From Saururus chinensis (taxonomy: Eukaryota > Streptophyta > Magnoliopsida > Piperales > Saururaceae), in contig CP141148.1 of the NCBI GenBank assembly GCA_035235625.1, forward strand, positions 434,001 to 498,000: a DNA stretch of 64,000 nucleotides, given 5' to 3'. Shown piece after piece: positions 12,360-25,058 of this stretch. Numbering within the stretch: the stretch's first letter is position 1; each line of letters begins with the position of its first letter. The translations under genes and the position numbers were made by a program. The notes under the pieces were generated by a model that did no database searches, was not told the DNA's origin, and saw nothing but the letters and a program-made list of their open reading frames with translations.

Positions 12360-13165
12360 ACAGTGAATGCCCACTGTATAAAACATTATTTTCTGTCGGG
12401 GGGTGCCCACCATGAGAGCAGTTCTAGAAAGATTGCCCAGGCTTAAATGCAAGTCATCTGCTCTCTCAGTGGGCCCACTGTATACTTCTTTGTAATCTGT
12501 GAGGAGTGCCCACGGTGAGAGTAGTTCTAGAAGAGTTGTTGGGGCTTGAATGTGGGCCATCTACTCTTCTCGGTAGGTGCCCACCATATGCTTACTTGTA
12601 ATCTGTCGAGGGGCACCCACCGTGAGAGTAGTTCCAGAAAGATTGTCGGGGATCCAATGCGGGTCATCTGTTGTCTCGGTGGGCGCCCACCGCATGCTTC
12701 CTTGTAATCTGTTGGGGGGCGCCCACTGTGAGAGTAGTTCCAGAAAGATTATTGGGGCTCCAAAGCGGGTCATCTGCTCTCTTGGTGGACGCCCCCCGTA
12801 TGATTCCTTGTAATCTATCAGGGGGTGTCCACCGTGAGAGCAGTTCCAGAAGGATTCACTGGGTTCCAATGCAAGCCATTTGCTTTCACATTGGGTGCCT
12901 ACCGTATGATACTTTGTAATCCGTTGAGGGGCGCCCACATTGAGAGCAATTTTAGAAAGATTGACGGGCCTCCAATGCAAGCCATCTGCTCTTTCGGTGA
13001 GCACCCATCGTATGATACTTTGTAATCCGTCGAGGAGTGCCCATCGTGAGAGCAGTTCCAGAAAGATTGTTGGGCTCCATTGCAGGCCATTTGCTCTCTC
13101 GGTGGACGCTCACCGTATGAGACTTTATGATCTGTCGGGGGGCGCTCACTATGAGAGCTATTCCA
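12360..13165. repeat. Minisatellite, ~106-bp unit, about seven copies
   Basis: Units containing GTGGGCGCCCACCG, CCTTGTAATCTGTCGGGGGG and GAGAGCAGTTCCAGAAAGAT repeat at about 12571, 12677, 12783, 12888, 12994 and 13099, with further diverged copies to the left. Each unit contains G-run/C-run palindromes able to form strong hairpins. Reading frames on both strands are by-products of the repeat. Many CpG sites have decayed to TpG or CpA. Confidence 0.9.
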
Positions 13166-13568
13166 TAAGGTATAATATGAACAATATTTAAACTTATCTA
13201 CAATTTGAACACTTAATTTGATCTAATCAAAACATTGAGTTGATAATTCATGTACATGTATTTCATCACAAAAATCGAATTGTAACTTTGTCATGTACAT
13301 GCATCTTCACCTTAACTGAACTTCAAATTCATTCCTTCATGTACATGTATCCCATCGCAAAAATCAAAATATAACCTTTTCATATACATCTTCACCTTAA
13401 CCTAACTTCACTTCCATTCCTTCGTATACATGTACCCCATCACAAAAATCAAAATATAATTAATCTAATCAAATAATATAGCTAGAGTTTCAAATAATGT
13501 ATCCCATCGCAAAAACGGTCATCAACTACTCCGTTATGTCTACTATAGAAATTGCCTACAATGGTAAA
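13166..13568. repeat. Short diverged direct repeats inside the TIR element
   Basis: Two or three copies of a ~90-bp unit with CATGTACATGTA.CCCATC and CAAAAATCAAAATATAA occur between 13245 and 13530. Non-coding and AT-rich. Confidence 0.5.
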
Positions 13569-13802
13569 CTACCACATAGACATATTAATCACTCTATCCT
13601 TATATAACTTCTCCCTTGCATTGGCATTTGATAAGTGATATCTCCTCCAAGCAGTTGAAATTAGAGGCGCAGGTGCATCTTTCTTTACATAGACTGCTAC
13701 AAAGTGACAATCATCAACAATGCCTAGCAATGATCCACGATATGCTCCATGAGAAAGATGCCTAGGCACAAGTATAAAGAGGACATGTACAAAGATAAAC
13801 AC
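13569..13802 (-). pseudogene. Possible OTU-like cysteine protease fragment
   Basis: The 77-residue frame contains HFVAVYVKKDAPAP followed by TAWRRYH and EKLYKDRV. This order resembles the C-terminal, catalytic-His end of OTU-like proteases often found fused to plant MULE-derived proteins (H[FW]V.V..K...P...W). The catalytic Cys part is absent. The assignment comes from remembered family pattern only, and the piece may simply be captured exon sequence. It sits inside the TIR element 12142-15497. Confidence 0.35.
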
Positions 13803-14665
13803 CTATAACTATGGATTCCACTCAATAGCAGCCGTAATAAATTGATGTAATATTTAACTGAGATTTCTTATAAAAGATTAGATATTTGAAATCATCTTTA
13901 TGGTATTTCAGATACAAATTCTGCTGTCATACCCAAGCATTCACAAAAAACTGAATTGTCTGTCCATCCCAATGTCCAGAGCCAACACCTGGACCAGGTT
14001 GAGATGATGTTCCCCCACTAAACCTTAGGATACCAACAAATATTTCAATAGACATCCAATGCATGCATGTCAAAAAAACATAAAAATAATAAATAAAAAG
14101 ATACTAATAACATTGTAATTTATAGTACATGACCATAAAATTGACAAAGTACAATATGAGCATTCGGAAATATTCTACCCAGAATTTTATGTCCTCGATT
14201 GTTAAGATGCAGATGAAGATGATGGTGATGTTAATTTTTGACATGGTGGCTCAGTATAAAATTTTTAGTCCCTGCTGGCTCAATATTTGAGCATCAACAG
14301 AAATTACATAGAGCTTCTTATCATTCATTAAAATTGATATCAATGCCATTGTAAAAACAAATAAAAATATACCAACAGTTTTAGTCATCATCCTAACCAA
14401 AGATAAATTTTTTAGCAAAAACTAATCAATCCTAATCATGGACAATCTATCTGATTCGCACAACCAGAAAATAAAATTATTCAACTACTCTACCTTGTGA
14501 CATGGCATATGATCAGGTTGTACTTCGAAGATGACCTAGCCTCTAACAGGATCAAGACCATATGCGACACCTTTTGGCTCAATCCATATATGTGGGTACT
14601 TTGTCTTATTGCAATGTTCAAGAGAATTCACAGAATCTACCACAAGGTCGACGCAATATTCTCTT

Positions 14666-14875
14666 TTAAAAGAAGGGTAATAAATCTTGTTTTGCAGCCC
14701 TTCTTCTATAGCATGTCACACAGTAAGATGCCACGAGACCAAAGAACAATGTCCTATCTCCCAAATCAGTGACTTGTTTCCAGTGGCCACGAGCAAAATC
14801 AAACTCAAAAACCTCAATCTGTTCCTGGTACCAATCTATAAAAATGGACAACAATTTGCCACATGACTCAACCAA
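14666..14875 (-). pseudogene. DUF295 (F-box-associated, KIB-type) fragment
   Basis: The frame reads VESCGKLLSIFIDWYQEQIE, then VFEFDF...W.QVTDLGDRTLFFG. This matches the pattern of DUF295 proteins: a 'VES.G.LL.V' strand, then 'V[FY].LD....W..V..LGDR.LF.G'. DUF295 proteins are plant F-box-associated beta-propeller proteins. Here only about 60 residues survive, with no F-box. The surrounding 14480-14660 may be more of the same gene, out of frame. Captured inside the TIR element. Confidence 0.55.
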
Positions 14876-15497
14876 AAAGCAGAAATAACTAGAGCCCCAA
14901 TCTACAAGTAAGAAAACCCACAGCTATCAATGCCAGAAGAAGCAAAAAAAATTTCAATAGTATTTGTATAAACCCATAATTGGAACGTCCAATAACCAAA
15001 GATGAATGAAAATCAGGGCACAATGCTCAATCTACAAGCAAGAAAAACCGCAAGCATCAATCCCCAAAGGAGCATACATATATAATCTTGTCAAATGTTT
15101 GAGATGAATGAATATGTGTCTAACAGTGCCTTTGGAATGAGATTAAGAGTCTAAAAACTGTTGTTTTCCGAAGCTTCACCGATGTGAACTCAGGGATTCA
15201 CTGGTTTTTTATTTCTCTAACCTCTGTCTTCCTTCTAACAAATCTTCCACCGAAAAATCTTTAAACAGTCCCTTTAGAATGAGATCAAGAGAACAGCATG
15301 CGGTGTGAACTCAGGGAAGATAGCCACCAATCGTAGGAGATGCAAGGGAGAGAAGATACATCATTGCACTGTTCACTAGGGGTAATGACATGGGAAATTT
15401 TTTGGGGGTGGCTGGGGTAAAGGAGAAACTCGAAATTATCCAACTTTTTCTATGCAACGGGGTACTGAGGGGTATTTGGGGGTGTATATAGCCGCTT

Positions 15498-16400
15498 TAA
15501 TTCTATATTTCTTCTCTTAGGCCCCAAATAATATGCATTTAATTTTTCATCCTTGAGTCTCGAAGGCAGCAACTCCCGAGGCGCGGCTCCGGTGAGCTCC
15601 CGCGAGCCTTACCTCTTTCGTTTTTTTTCTTCTTCCTCCCTGTTACCTCCTCTGCTCTGGCAACGGCCAGGCTGGCCAGGTTAGTCTCCGGCATGGGAAT
15701 TTCTCTGCTCTTTTTCTGTCTGTCAATATCCTCTATTTTACTATTGGGCTCTGAGATAGAAGGAAAGATTTCGGGAGAAACTTGCAGAGATACAAAACAG
15801 GGATAGAAGTCCATATCATCATGTGCTTCATTGTCTATCTGTCATCATAAATTTTTTCTTCTCTTCTCCTTTGTTTTTTGATCTTTCTGTTGGGTCTCAT
15901 AGCGTTCTCTCTAAGCTCGGACAGTCTCGTCTTCCCTTATCGTAGAGCTTTGTCATCACAACCTGCTATAGCCTAGGTGATTCTCTTTTGTGTAAATAGT
16001 TCTGCTCATATGGAAGGCCTTTTCGTATAGAATGAGTGTAGATGGCCCAATTCAGAATTCAGAAGTTATGCTGAAGGAGAATGGCTGGGTAACGAAGGGT
16101 AAAGTGGTTGATGAAACTTCAGAAGAGACACTAGATCAGTGCAAGAAGAATAAGAAAAAGATCACCGGAGCTGCGAAGTTGCCGCCATTGTCGGAGAGGC
16201 CACCATCGCTGGACAAGAAAGAGGGTAGAAATGATTTGAGTAAAAAGGGGACAAAATAATATATATAAGGTTTATTCTATCGATTTTAATTATTTTCGTT
16301 AAGATAAGTACAAAATAGGGTATTAAAGAGATTTTTGGGTGTATATAGATAAATTCTTTAAATAAAATAATCACTTATATATAATATTACATATTATATT
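15498..16400. other. Degenerate TIR-element remnants with a possible captured exon
   Basis: GC-rich patches (15560-15700) and a + frame at 16032-16259 (ATG at 16032, Lys-rich, no known domain) lie between ends of the TATATACACCC type. Inverted copies of that end occur at about 16330 and 16400. The patches look like 5' leader and first exon of some gene carried by an element. I could not identify it. Confidence 0.3.
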
Positions 16401-18230
16401 AAGAGGGGTGTATATGGATAAAATGGATGGGGACAAAAGGTTGTCTTTGTCCATCTTTATATATATATATATATATATATAATCGTGCCTATCTACCATA
16501 GACACGGATAAATATGGACATGTCAAGTGGTGCAGCGGAAGCTTGGTGGTGAGCCCGGCCTTGTGAATGTGCAAAAATATCACTTTTATGTCCCTTTTTA
16601 GCAAATTATATGCATTTATACATAAACACAAATACAAGTAGTAGAACAAATTTAAATAACTTTAAATTTGCATAAATTAAAGTAAGAATCAAATACTACT
16701 GACCTTTAGGGGCTGAGCCCCAAGGACGCGCCCAATCATCTAGAAGCACATACAACCTCTTATTTATTTCAAATATAAATGGGGGAATTAGAATTACCTC
16801 TTTAATTAATGAATCTCTTCTTTTCCAACTAAGAGAAACCCCTTTATTTCTTAGCCAAATTGCTGGGATAATTTAGCTTGAATAGGGTTGATCATTACTT
16901 ATCAAAGAGAAAATGAGAGCAATAACCTTGTTGCAATTTTCTACCAATGAGTAGTCCTCTTTGTTTGCCACTCAATCAAAGAGAAGAGGAAAATTCTGCC
17001 TTTGCTCTAATTGGGTTGGATGTGAAGAGAGGAGAAAGCGATCTCTGGTTTTGTTTCGTCTAAGAGAGAAGAAAGAAGCCAAAACCTGCTTTCTGTTTTT
17101 CATCCAGGAAGAGAAAAAGAAGCCCCATAATGATTTTCTGTTTTGCATTGTGTTTTTAATAATTAACATGTGGTTTCCATTTTATAACTGCCTCACGACC
17201 TTTCATTAGCAAGATAGGACTTAGTCTTATCTCTTCACACGCTACCCACAAACTGAGCCTCTCTTTCCCAGTTTAAGTGGGTACATCGCCCACTACCCAA
17301 CAGGACATACACTAAAAAACTTAATTTTTAACGTCTCATAGCTATGTAATATGCTAGGACAAGTTCTAACTTGCTGCATAGCTATTAGATTCTAATTTTT
17401 TTACCTTTTACCATTGTCTAGAAGCTATGTACCATATTAGAATAAGCCCTAACATCGTACATAACTATTGATCTTACATTTTTTATACTATGGTCCCTAT
17501 TTCTATTGAAAATGGGCAGACATGGACGTTCACAGACAAAGACAATTGTTTGTCCATGTCTATAGCCACCTATTAGGAGGGATAAAATTTATTGGTCCAT
17601 ATCTTCCATATCTATGTCCATTCTATTGTAGACATAAAAATATATATGCCCTATATAAATATGGACAATAAGACAATGAACGTCCGTGAACACCCCTAAT
17701 TATATATGAGGCCCATTGATATGGGGTTAGGCTCACGTGACTCGTAGGACCATTAGATTTAAATTAGACAGCCTATGTTACTCAGTGGGCATTTAATTCC
17801 TGAGTAATGTGGGCCATTGGTGTGTATATATATATATATATTGAAAAAATGACGAGGAGTTTGCCGGCCCCTATTTTAGCTAACCCATTGTGCCTATACA
17901 CAATTTGTTGATATCTATTGTATAGATTGTTGTGAGCAAGGTGGGTTGGCTAAAAGAGGTGGTTGTAGACTCTTCATCCAAGGTGGGTTGAACCTATGCC
18001 CTAGAAGACACAAGACTCATCTGCATGGGCTCCTCTATCTTTGGCCTCTAGAGGAACTTAGACTGGCTTTCTTCTTTCCACGATTGCGGTTTTCACTTTA
18101 GTATTGATGACATGTTATCGATAGTTTCTTCACTTTTTGGTAGACGCTGCTCTTGGTTTGTTCAATGTAGTGGCATATCACCAACACTCTGTCTATGGCA
18201 AAATGATCTTTTTACATAAAAAATACACAT
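16401..18230. other. Non-coding, repeat-rich interval
   Basis: Contains TA microsatellites at about 16461-16482 and 17825-17841. A foldback of roughly 190 bp (17500-17700) has GGACGTTCA and GACAAAGACAATTG opposed by their approximate inverse. Unclassified AT-rich sequence makes up the rest. No coding region was recognised. Confidence 0.5.
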
Positions 18231-18231
18231 C

Positions 18232-18356
18232 AATAACTCACACATGAGTTTTGATTGGTCTAGATAAGTGAGCCCATGTGAACATTATGGGGGGCCTATT
18301 TGTGAAGTCCAATCAAAACTCTTAATATGAGTTTTTGTGAGTGTTTTTGTTGTGGG
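18232..18356. mobile_element. MITE-like foldback
   Basis: TGAGTTTTGATTGG near 18247 is opposed by CCAATCAAAACTC near 18312 within ~30-bp inverted arms, around a short GGGGGGCC-containing centre. Non-coding. Confidence 0.5.
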
Positions 18357-18485
18357 AATATCACTATCAATTCTTGTTGTGACTATTGGTGGCAACAACT
18401 TTCTAAGAACATAATTGGTCTTGGTTAAATCCTTAGCGGTGGGCATGAGCAATGAACATGCCTGTATTTAAGATAGGAGATGAGG

Positions 18486-18752
18486 GCTTCTACACATTAG
18501 AAGCGTTTTTCATATTCCGCTCTGACAATGAGCCTAACGTAAGGAACACATGTAGAGTGTTAATTTTTAAGATCGATGACACACATGTTAGTAAGTACAT
18601 GTTAGTATAAGTACCACTTATATTAACATGTGTTAGCATGTACATACCGTCGATCTTGAAAATAAATACTCCACATGCTTTTCTTACACTAGGGCTCATG
18701 GCGAGTAAGAAACATGAAAAACTCTTCCCTACATTACACATTGTAGGGGATG
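18486..18752. repeat. Long foldback with ~130-bp arms
   Basis: The left half (18486-18615) and the reverse complement of the right half (18616-18752) pair along nearly their whole length. Paired words include TTTTTCAT, GAGCC, AAGATCGA and ACATGTTA on both arms. The loop is only a few bases. It could be a MITE, or a transcribed hairpin of the young-miRNA type. The minus-strand frame across it is a consequence of the palindrome. Confidence 0.7.
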
Positions 18753-19449
18753 TCTTTAGTGAATACAACAATGATCCAACTTTAATGGTGATGTAGCCGC
18801 ATATTCCAATGGAGTCGTCGATGGCTGCAGTACCACTTGTTGGCGGCTATAGTTCCCCTACGTAATGGAGGGAAATGAGAAGGGGAAGAAGGAAACATAA
18901 CAAGGCAGCCAATTTTTTGTTGTTAGGGTGTCCAAGAAAAAAATAAGAAAGCGGCTATTTCCCCCCCACTATTTACTCAGGGCCCCCCAAATAAGAAAAA
19001 TGTAGGCTATTTTTTTATTACTTAGTACCCCCCAATTCTCACCCATATGAGGCACCCCATCTTCCTCCTCCCCCTATTCATCCCTTCCCTGTTCGCCCCC
19101 CAAATAAAAATGTATGAAAGTTTCGCCGGCCGATGGCAAGTAGGTTGTGAGCGCCGGAGTTCTACTAACGTCCCTCCCATCTTCCTCCCTCCCCTGTTTG
19201 TCCCTCCCATCTTCTTCTCTATGCATAAAGACCTTGCTGATTACAAAAGTTTCATCTCTCTCCCACATCGCTGATTGCAGAGCTTTCTCCATGCATTAGA
19301 AATTTCGTTGCTTCTCATCCTATTCAAAAAAATCCTTCCTTTGGCTACTTAGAAAATCATCTTTATTAATTTTCTGGGCCTTCAACGATCAAAATTTGGA
19401 ACTAAAGTATGACATGACCACTGAACGTTTTCACATTGAAGCCTTCATG

Positions 19450-19850
19450 TCGTGATGGGGGGTACCCCCCGCCATACAAAAATGATTTATACGGGGACTA
19501 AATATCCCCGTCAACTTCTTGAAAAGTTGGCGGTGACCTCTCCCCGCAAGCACCCATCAAGTAAATTTCAACCTTCTGGAGCTTTCCTAACGGGGGGTAC
19601 CCTGCGTTCGATTTGAAGGATTCATACGGGGACTAAACGTCTCCGACAAGTTATTCTTCATATGATGGTGACTGCTCCCCGCCAGAACTCTTCCAGAAGG
19701 TTTTAAAACCCTCAAAAATCTTCTGAAAGTTGTCTCGCGGGGGGTACCCCCACCAAATTCAATGCATGTATACGGGGACGTATGCCCCCGTAAGATTATT
19801 CCCAATTTGACGGTGACCTCTCCCCGCAAAAACTCTTCCAGAAGGTGAGG
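19450..19850. repeat. Minisatellite, ~140-bp unit, nearly three copies
   Basis: Units start at GGGGGGTACCCCCCGCCA (about 19457), with later copies at about 19592 and 19738. Each contains ATACGGGGAC, CCCCGTCAA and CGGTGAC..CTCCCCGC. The GGGGGGTACCCCCC core also occurs in the array at 60180-60715. Confidence 0.85.
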
Positions 19851-20130
19851 CGAATAGACAGGATGGGCCTGAAGGGGAGGGGAGGAGACAGTACGGGAGG
19901 GGAGAGGAGGGGAGGAGAGGAGACAAGATAGGAAGGCAGGGGAGCAGAGGGGACTTTACTGGAGGAGAGGGGACTTCATCGGAGGAGAGCGGAGGGGACT
20001 TCACCGGATAAAATGAAAATACGAGAGGGGAGGGGAGGGGACGGAAGGGAGGGGATTTCATCGGAGGGGAGGGGATTTCACCGGAGGAAAGGAGATTTCA
20101 CCGGAGGAGAGTGGACAGAAATGGAGAAGG
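19851..20130. repeat. Polypurine tract (GGGGA-type)
   Basis: Almost pure G/A on + with repeats of GAGGGGAGGA. It could form triplex or G-quadruplex structures. Reading frames over it are compositional artefacts. Confidence 0.8.
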
Positions 20131-20559
20131 CAAAGGTGGGGGGCACAGTCCGAATGGGGGGGTTGGGGGCGTACTGTGTAAAAATGAGTATTAGGTTAAG
20201 GGTGGGGTGTAGGGAAGTAAAAACAGTAATTTATGTGGGGTGTGCAAAGTGTGGGGGGCCCTGAGTGAATGTTGAGGGGGGAATGGGTAAAGCATGGGGG
20301 CTGAGCAAAAGAATAATCACACTTATTTTCCTTTTGGGGAACGGATCCACACACAGAAAGATTACAATGCAAATTGACCTTGTCTACCGCATATGGACTA
20401 TACAGGGAGGGTTGAAATTATTCGGTGAATTTAGTAGAATTTGGATGGAAAGCTGGAATGGGTGTGGACTCTTACATTCGATCGGTGACTTTCTATATTT
20501 TCAAATGCATATCGTTATGAGAGGCAACTCGTTTTCGTAAAGGCTACGAATTATTACTG

Positions 20560-21245
20560 TCTCCATTCATAGATGTTGACTTTTTCGCGATGGCTGCTTA
20601 CCGTGCCACTCAGAGGTGGCCAAACTATACTGTTGGTAAGTTTTAAAAAAGAATATGGTTTTATCTACCCCATTAAATTCTTATATCTCTGCTTTTTATT
20701 TGCCCTACTAATTATTAAAATCTCTGTCTTTTTTCACACTTAACAAATATTCTTCCATATCTTTATGCCATCTTCTCTTCCATTTTTTTCTTCAGCTCGA
20801 TGTTGCCATAGTAACTGATAGCTTGTCTCATCCCCCTCTTTATTAGTAATATCTCGGCCAAAGTCGAAGCCTCGACAAAGACTGGCCAACACAGCCAAAG
20901 CCATGCCATGCGGAGGCTCTGGCTAGCGTGGCTAGATCTTAGAGCCTGGCCGCGCACTAGCATGAGCCTGGCCTAGCCACACAAACACCAAGACAGTGCG
21001 GCTAGCAGGTTGCAGTTGCAGTTGTTGTGAGCAAGCCATTGTCAGGCCAGTGGAAGTAGTAAAATCTAAAAAAAATAAGAAGAAGAGGTCACCGGAGTTA
21101 AAAAATATTATTTTGGGGAAGGGTTGACATTCATGTATTGGGGAAGTATAAAGAAAGTGATAGGAGAAACATAGGGGATTGAAGTAAAAAAGAAAATACT
21201 TTGGTTGGGTGACATATAAGTCTAGAGGGTTCAAATAGCCTCATT
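20560..21245. mobile_element. Degenerate TIR element, uncertain ends
   Basis: A CCCC/TTT-rich left arm (20660-20770), a GC-rich core with GGCCAGGC- and GGCTAG-type words (20870-21010) and a GGGG/AAA-rich right arm (21110-21240) mirror the plan of the element at 11094. The right edge reads, on -, GGCTATTTGAACCC. The left edge was not fixed. Confidence 0.4.
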
Positions 21246-23745
21246 CTTTTGAAAAAGATCCTTACATCCAAAACAAAGAAATCATAGCATGCCTCTTACT
21301 CAATTCTTTCACATATTATCCCAATTAAATATGTCATTTTTCTTCACTTCTTTTGGCATCAGATACCCCCTCCCCCCATCTTCCCCATCATCATCATCAC
21401 ATTCTTCTTCTTCTTTAAATTAGTAAACCTACTGTTAAAAGGTTGTGGTATAAAAATCTTCCTTTCTCTGAACATGTGATGTAGGAAGTAAAGGTGATGC
21501 AGGGAGTTATTATCAAGTGAGAAGTAGCAGGAGCTAATGAGACGTTTAATCTAATACCCTTGGGCATCATTAAAAGTCCAGAGCATAAGGGTCATTTGAC
21601 ATTATTATTTTGTCCATTACATATAAGTGGTGATTCATCTAATTAAGAAGGATCGGGAGCTTCTAGTGGGTGTCCTCTGGTCATCGTAATTAAAGAGTTC
21701 CTACCTCTTTTTGTTTCAACAAGTCTAGAAGCATCATTCGGCTATTTGATAACTCAGTTCCTGCCAAAATGTTCCGTTAGGGAGACATCGTGGACATCAA
21801 CTATAAATACTTCAGCTCAAGAGGGAAAAGGGGATTATGGCATTTCAATTTGAAACAACTCCATGAATTTCAGATCTCGGGGAGGATTCATATGCGTTCT
21901 AGCTGTGGATTCAGCTGCCATTATGTGGATATAGAATGTTTCTTCCCATGTGGATTGAAGGAGCTAAAAATTTGTAAATTCAAGTTATAAGTTTGTTCGT
22001 TTGATTGCAGGGTAAATTTGTTCAATTCTTCTTTCTGTAGTTGGTTAAGTCGAAACAGTTGTGAATTTGAGTTGAGTTCTATTAGAGGAATTAAATCATA
22101 GTTTCAAAATCTGTTAGACATCAGTGTTCTGCAACCAGTTTAAGTGTTTGAAGAAATTTCTATTAAATTTGATTCTGAATTCGCATCAAAGTTTTGTTAA
22201 TCATCTATTTTGTTCAGCCATTAGGTGCTCGAAGAAATTCTTGTTTAGTTTTGCTTCCAAGCTTGCATCAACATGCCTATATTAGTATATCCATATATAC
22301 TCAACGATAGCATAACAATATAATTGTGAGTAACACATAAATACAATAATTGTAACAATAGCTTGTGATATCTATTCTTCTCTATAGAATTGTGTTCATT
22401 AAAAGTCCAATATGGATGTTCACATATAAGCTTTCTAGAACCCCTTAGGAACTCACAAAATCTCACCTTGCTTCTTGAGTGACACACAACAAATACATCA
22501 TAGTTCCTGCACTATAACACCTAAGATTTTCCAAATTTATTTTTAAAAATACAACAATGAAAATAAATATTTTTTAACAAAATATTTGTAAAGATATCTT
22601 AGGGTGGGAGCTACTCATTTTTCAAACATATGAACATCAATTCAAAGTATAATAGTTATCGTAATACCATATATCATAAATCGAATAGGGTCATCCCCAA
22701 GTACATATCTAATTATCATGTTACACACCAATGTAAAATAAAATTGGCACTCACGTGTCTATATTTATTCACATTTGTTTGATAACATTAAAATGAAAAG
22801 AGAATTCTATATGCTAAGTGATCTGTAGCTGTCATCCTACCCAAAGACACAACTTTCCAAACCCTTACTCTTGTGAAGTATTTGCATAGTTAGGATGCTG
22901 AGTATACAAGTATACCCAAAGGATGGTTAAACAAGCATATAATCTTAATTTAATATTTTAAATATTACTATTTTTGTAACTATTAACACTAAGGTGGGAT
23001 GACACACTTAAGCCGTGGCAATATCAAGGAGGTTCCTCCAACTCTCAAAATGTATACTCCACGAAGCAATTTTAGACCCTTGTTGAAGACTAGTGCTCAT
23101 AGACCCGAGTGGTAAGAATCTCATTCTTCCATAATTGTTGAGAGCCTTAATTTCTCATTGGGTTATGGTCCTTTGAATATTTGAACCAGGTTCCAACTGT
23201 GAGGGAGAAGGTCCAACGACAAAACTCCCAAGCCTAGGTGAGCAAGATTCTCCCTCAATGTAGCTAAATAGAGCCACTTATGGAGCCCTGACCCACACAA
23301 GGTACTCATGACATTAAATGTCTTTTATCATCATCACGTCAAAGGTTAGCTGGAAACCCATGGTCTTTTTTCATACCATGAACTTCCTTTACATGGCTAA
23401 ACAAACTTACTCATTGAGCCTATTCCAACACTTAGTGTCATGCCTCTTGATTTTTCAAAAGCGTTTTCCTTTAATTTACCAGAAAATTTTCAAATAAATG
23501 ATGGTGACAATTACCAAAATTTGCAAAACTAGGGAAAACCATTTTCTTTTGATTTTCAAACTCAACAAAATTTTAAAATTTTTACTCCAGTCAAATCACC
23601 GCCATTTTAAATACCCTTACTCAATAATTGAAACAAAACATACAAGTGTTTGTGTCATGTCTATGGGATTGAACAAAACGAATCCTAGACACAGTTGAGT
23701 ACAAGTTTCATGCAGTCCAATATGAAAATGAATATATACAAATAT
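21246..23745. other. Non-coding interval with LTR-like debris
   Basis: No gene was recognised. From about 22510 the sequence has the look of an old LTR: CTATAACACCTAAGATTTTC, then GCTGAGTATACAAGTATACC near 22898. Neither end nor a duplication could be fixed. Short frames at 21790-21990 and 22245-22487 have no known domain. Confidence 0.4.
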
Positions 23746-24286
23746 TGTAAAATTTAGTATTTTCTATAGAAAAAATTATAATTTTGATTATATTTTGGTT
23801 ATTGGTAAATTACAGATGTGTCAATGCCCTTGTTGATGAAACTTGAGGAATTTATGTCGTAGACTCATCGACGTGTCGACGGAGTTGCCAACAATAACTG
23901 CATGTATGCAGTTACTTTGGAATACGAGGTGGTTAATTAGTTTCAAAATTTGTTGGAAATAATAGTATTTAAGGATTAGAAATGGAGTGAGAAGGGGAAG
24001 GAGGAGTCCAAAGGGAAGACTCATCGCCGGAGAAGAGGGTAGCAGATGACCGGGAGTGAGGGGAACATCAGAGAATCGGGCGACACTTGCATTTCAAGGT
24101 CGGATGACTTTCTAAACTTAAAATCATATCAAATTGATAGATTTTTGAATTTTCTTCATGATCTTTGCAACTTGTGTTGAATATTTGTCGATTCGAGTGA
24201 AGTTTGAGTGGTTTTAATGTGTTATGGGTCAATTCATGGTTTATACTATGTTAAGGGGTAAAACATAGATTGGTACGTTGATTTTT

Positions 24287-24355
<69 letters not shown>

Positions 24356-24411
24356 TGTATGTGTGTGTGTGTGGTTTTCCTAAATAAAAGAGAACATCTA
24401 GGCATGATTCC
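23746..24411. other. LTR-like sequence interrupted by the solo LTR
   Basis: TGTAAAATTTAGTATTTTC at 23746 resembles an LTR start. A TATTTAAG box near 23957 and TCGACGTGTCGAC-type words follow. The sequence continues after the insertion at 32798. A TA microsatellite lies at 24290-24349. Confidence 0.35.
24290..24349. repeat. (TA)n microsatellite
   Basis: About 60 bp of uninterrupted AT dinucleotides followed by a short GT run. Confidence 0.95.
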
Positions 24412-25058
24412 TGTCACATCCCGGTGCCTGCCCGACCCGAGCCAAACTAGGGCCAGGGGCCGGTTGAAGCACACATGAGCGACAGTTGTTAGTTTAAAAA
24501 CATTGCGGAAGTCTTAACCCCTCTAGCGGGTGAATAACAAACACGGAGTCGCGCACCTTTAGTCCTTTGTGCAAGAGAAATAAGGTAAAATAAAAGAGGA
24601 TAACATCTATGAAATAAATCCTCAAACTTAACCCACATACTTAAAATCCTAAGCTTAAACACAGGGCTCAAATCAGAAAATCCTTGACAGGTCTAAAAGC
24701 ATAAAATATACACGAGTTTAAAACATAATCATCTATACAAGATGTTCTATAATCATAATAACATAAATCAGAAGACAAAATAAGGTCCAAAGGCATCCAC
24801 GCCTACTCCCATGCATATCTCAATCGTCCCTTATACAAGGAATCTTGATCAACTGCATGTTGTACCATGCAGCCCCAAAACTAAATGGAAAGAAGGGTGA
24901 GTAAAACTCAATAAGGTTTGAAATATGGTAATGTTAATAAGAAAACAACCACGACACACAAACATGGTAATTCAGATCGACATGTCATATAATACCTCAA
25001 TTCTGTTTAATTTCCTTACCATACCCCTACTTACCCATAAGTGATTATACTACATACA

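Larger units (their letters stand above)
12142..15497. mobile_element. TIR element, ~3.4 kb, carrying a minisatellite and gene fragments
   Basis: The left arm contains CCCCTCAGTACCCCGT (12172-12187) and the right arm its exact reverse complement (15459-15474). Both lie within longer, looser inverted repeats ending in ...TATATACACCCCC. Inside are a 106-bp tandem array (12360-13165), a possible OTU-protease fragment (13569-13802) and a DUF295 fragment (14666-14875). No transposase was seen. It looks like a non-autonomous element that has captured gene pieces, in the manner of Pack-MULEs, though a 9-bp duplication was not confirmed. Confidence 0.5.
18959..20282. mobile_element. TIR element, ~1.3 kb, with GC-rich minisatellite and polypurine tract
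   Basis: The left end has CCCCCCACTATTTACTCAGG and GGCCCCCCA (about 18961-18992). The right end has the inverse, TGGGGGGCCCTGAGTGAATG, then TTGAGGGGGG (about 20249-20282). Between them are a C-rich arm, a ~140-bp minisatellite (19450-19850) and a purine-only stretch (19850-20130). No transposase was seen. Confidence 0.55.

Noticed and set aside
12324..13191. Several overlapping 60-150-residue frames on both strands with repeated motifs
   Set aside because: They repeat with the 106-bp period of the minisatellite and show no family pattern.
18490..18771. 93-residue minus-strand frame
   Set aside because: It spans the long foldback and is internally palindromic.
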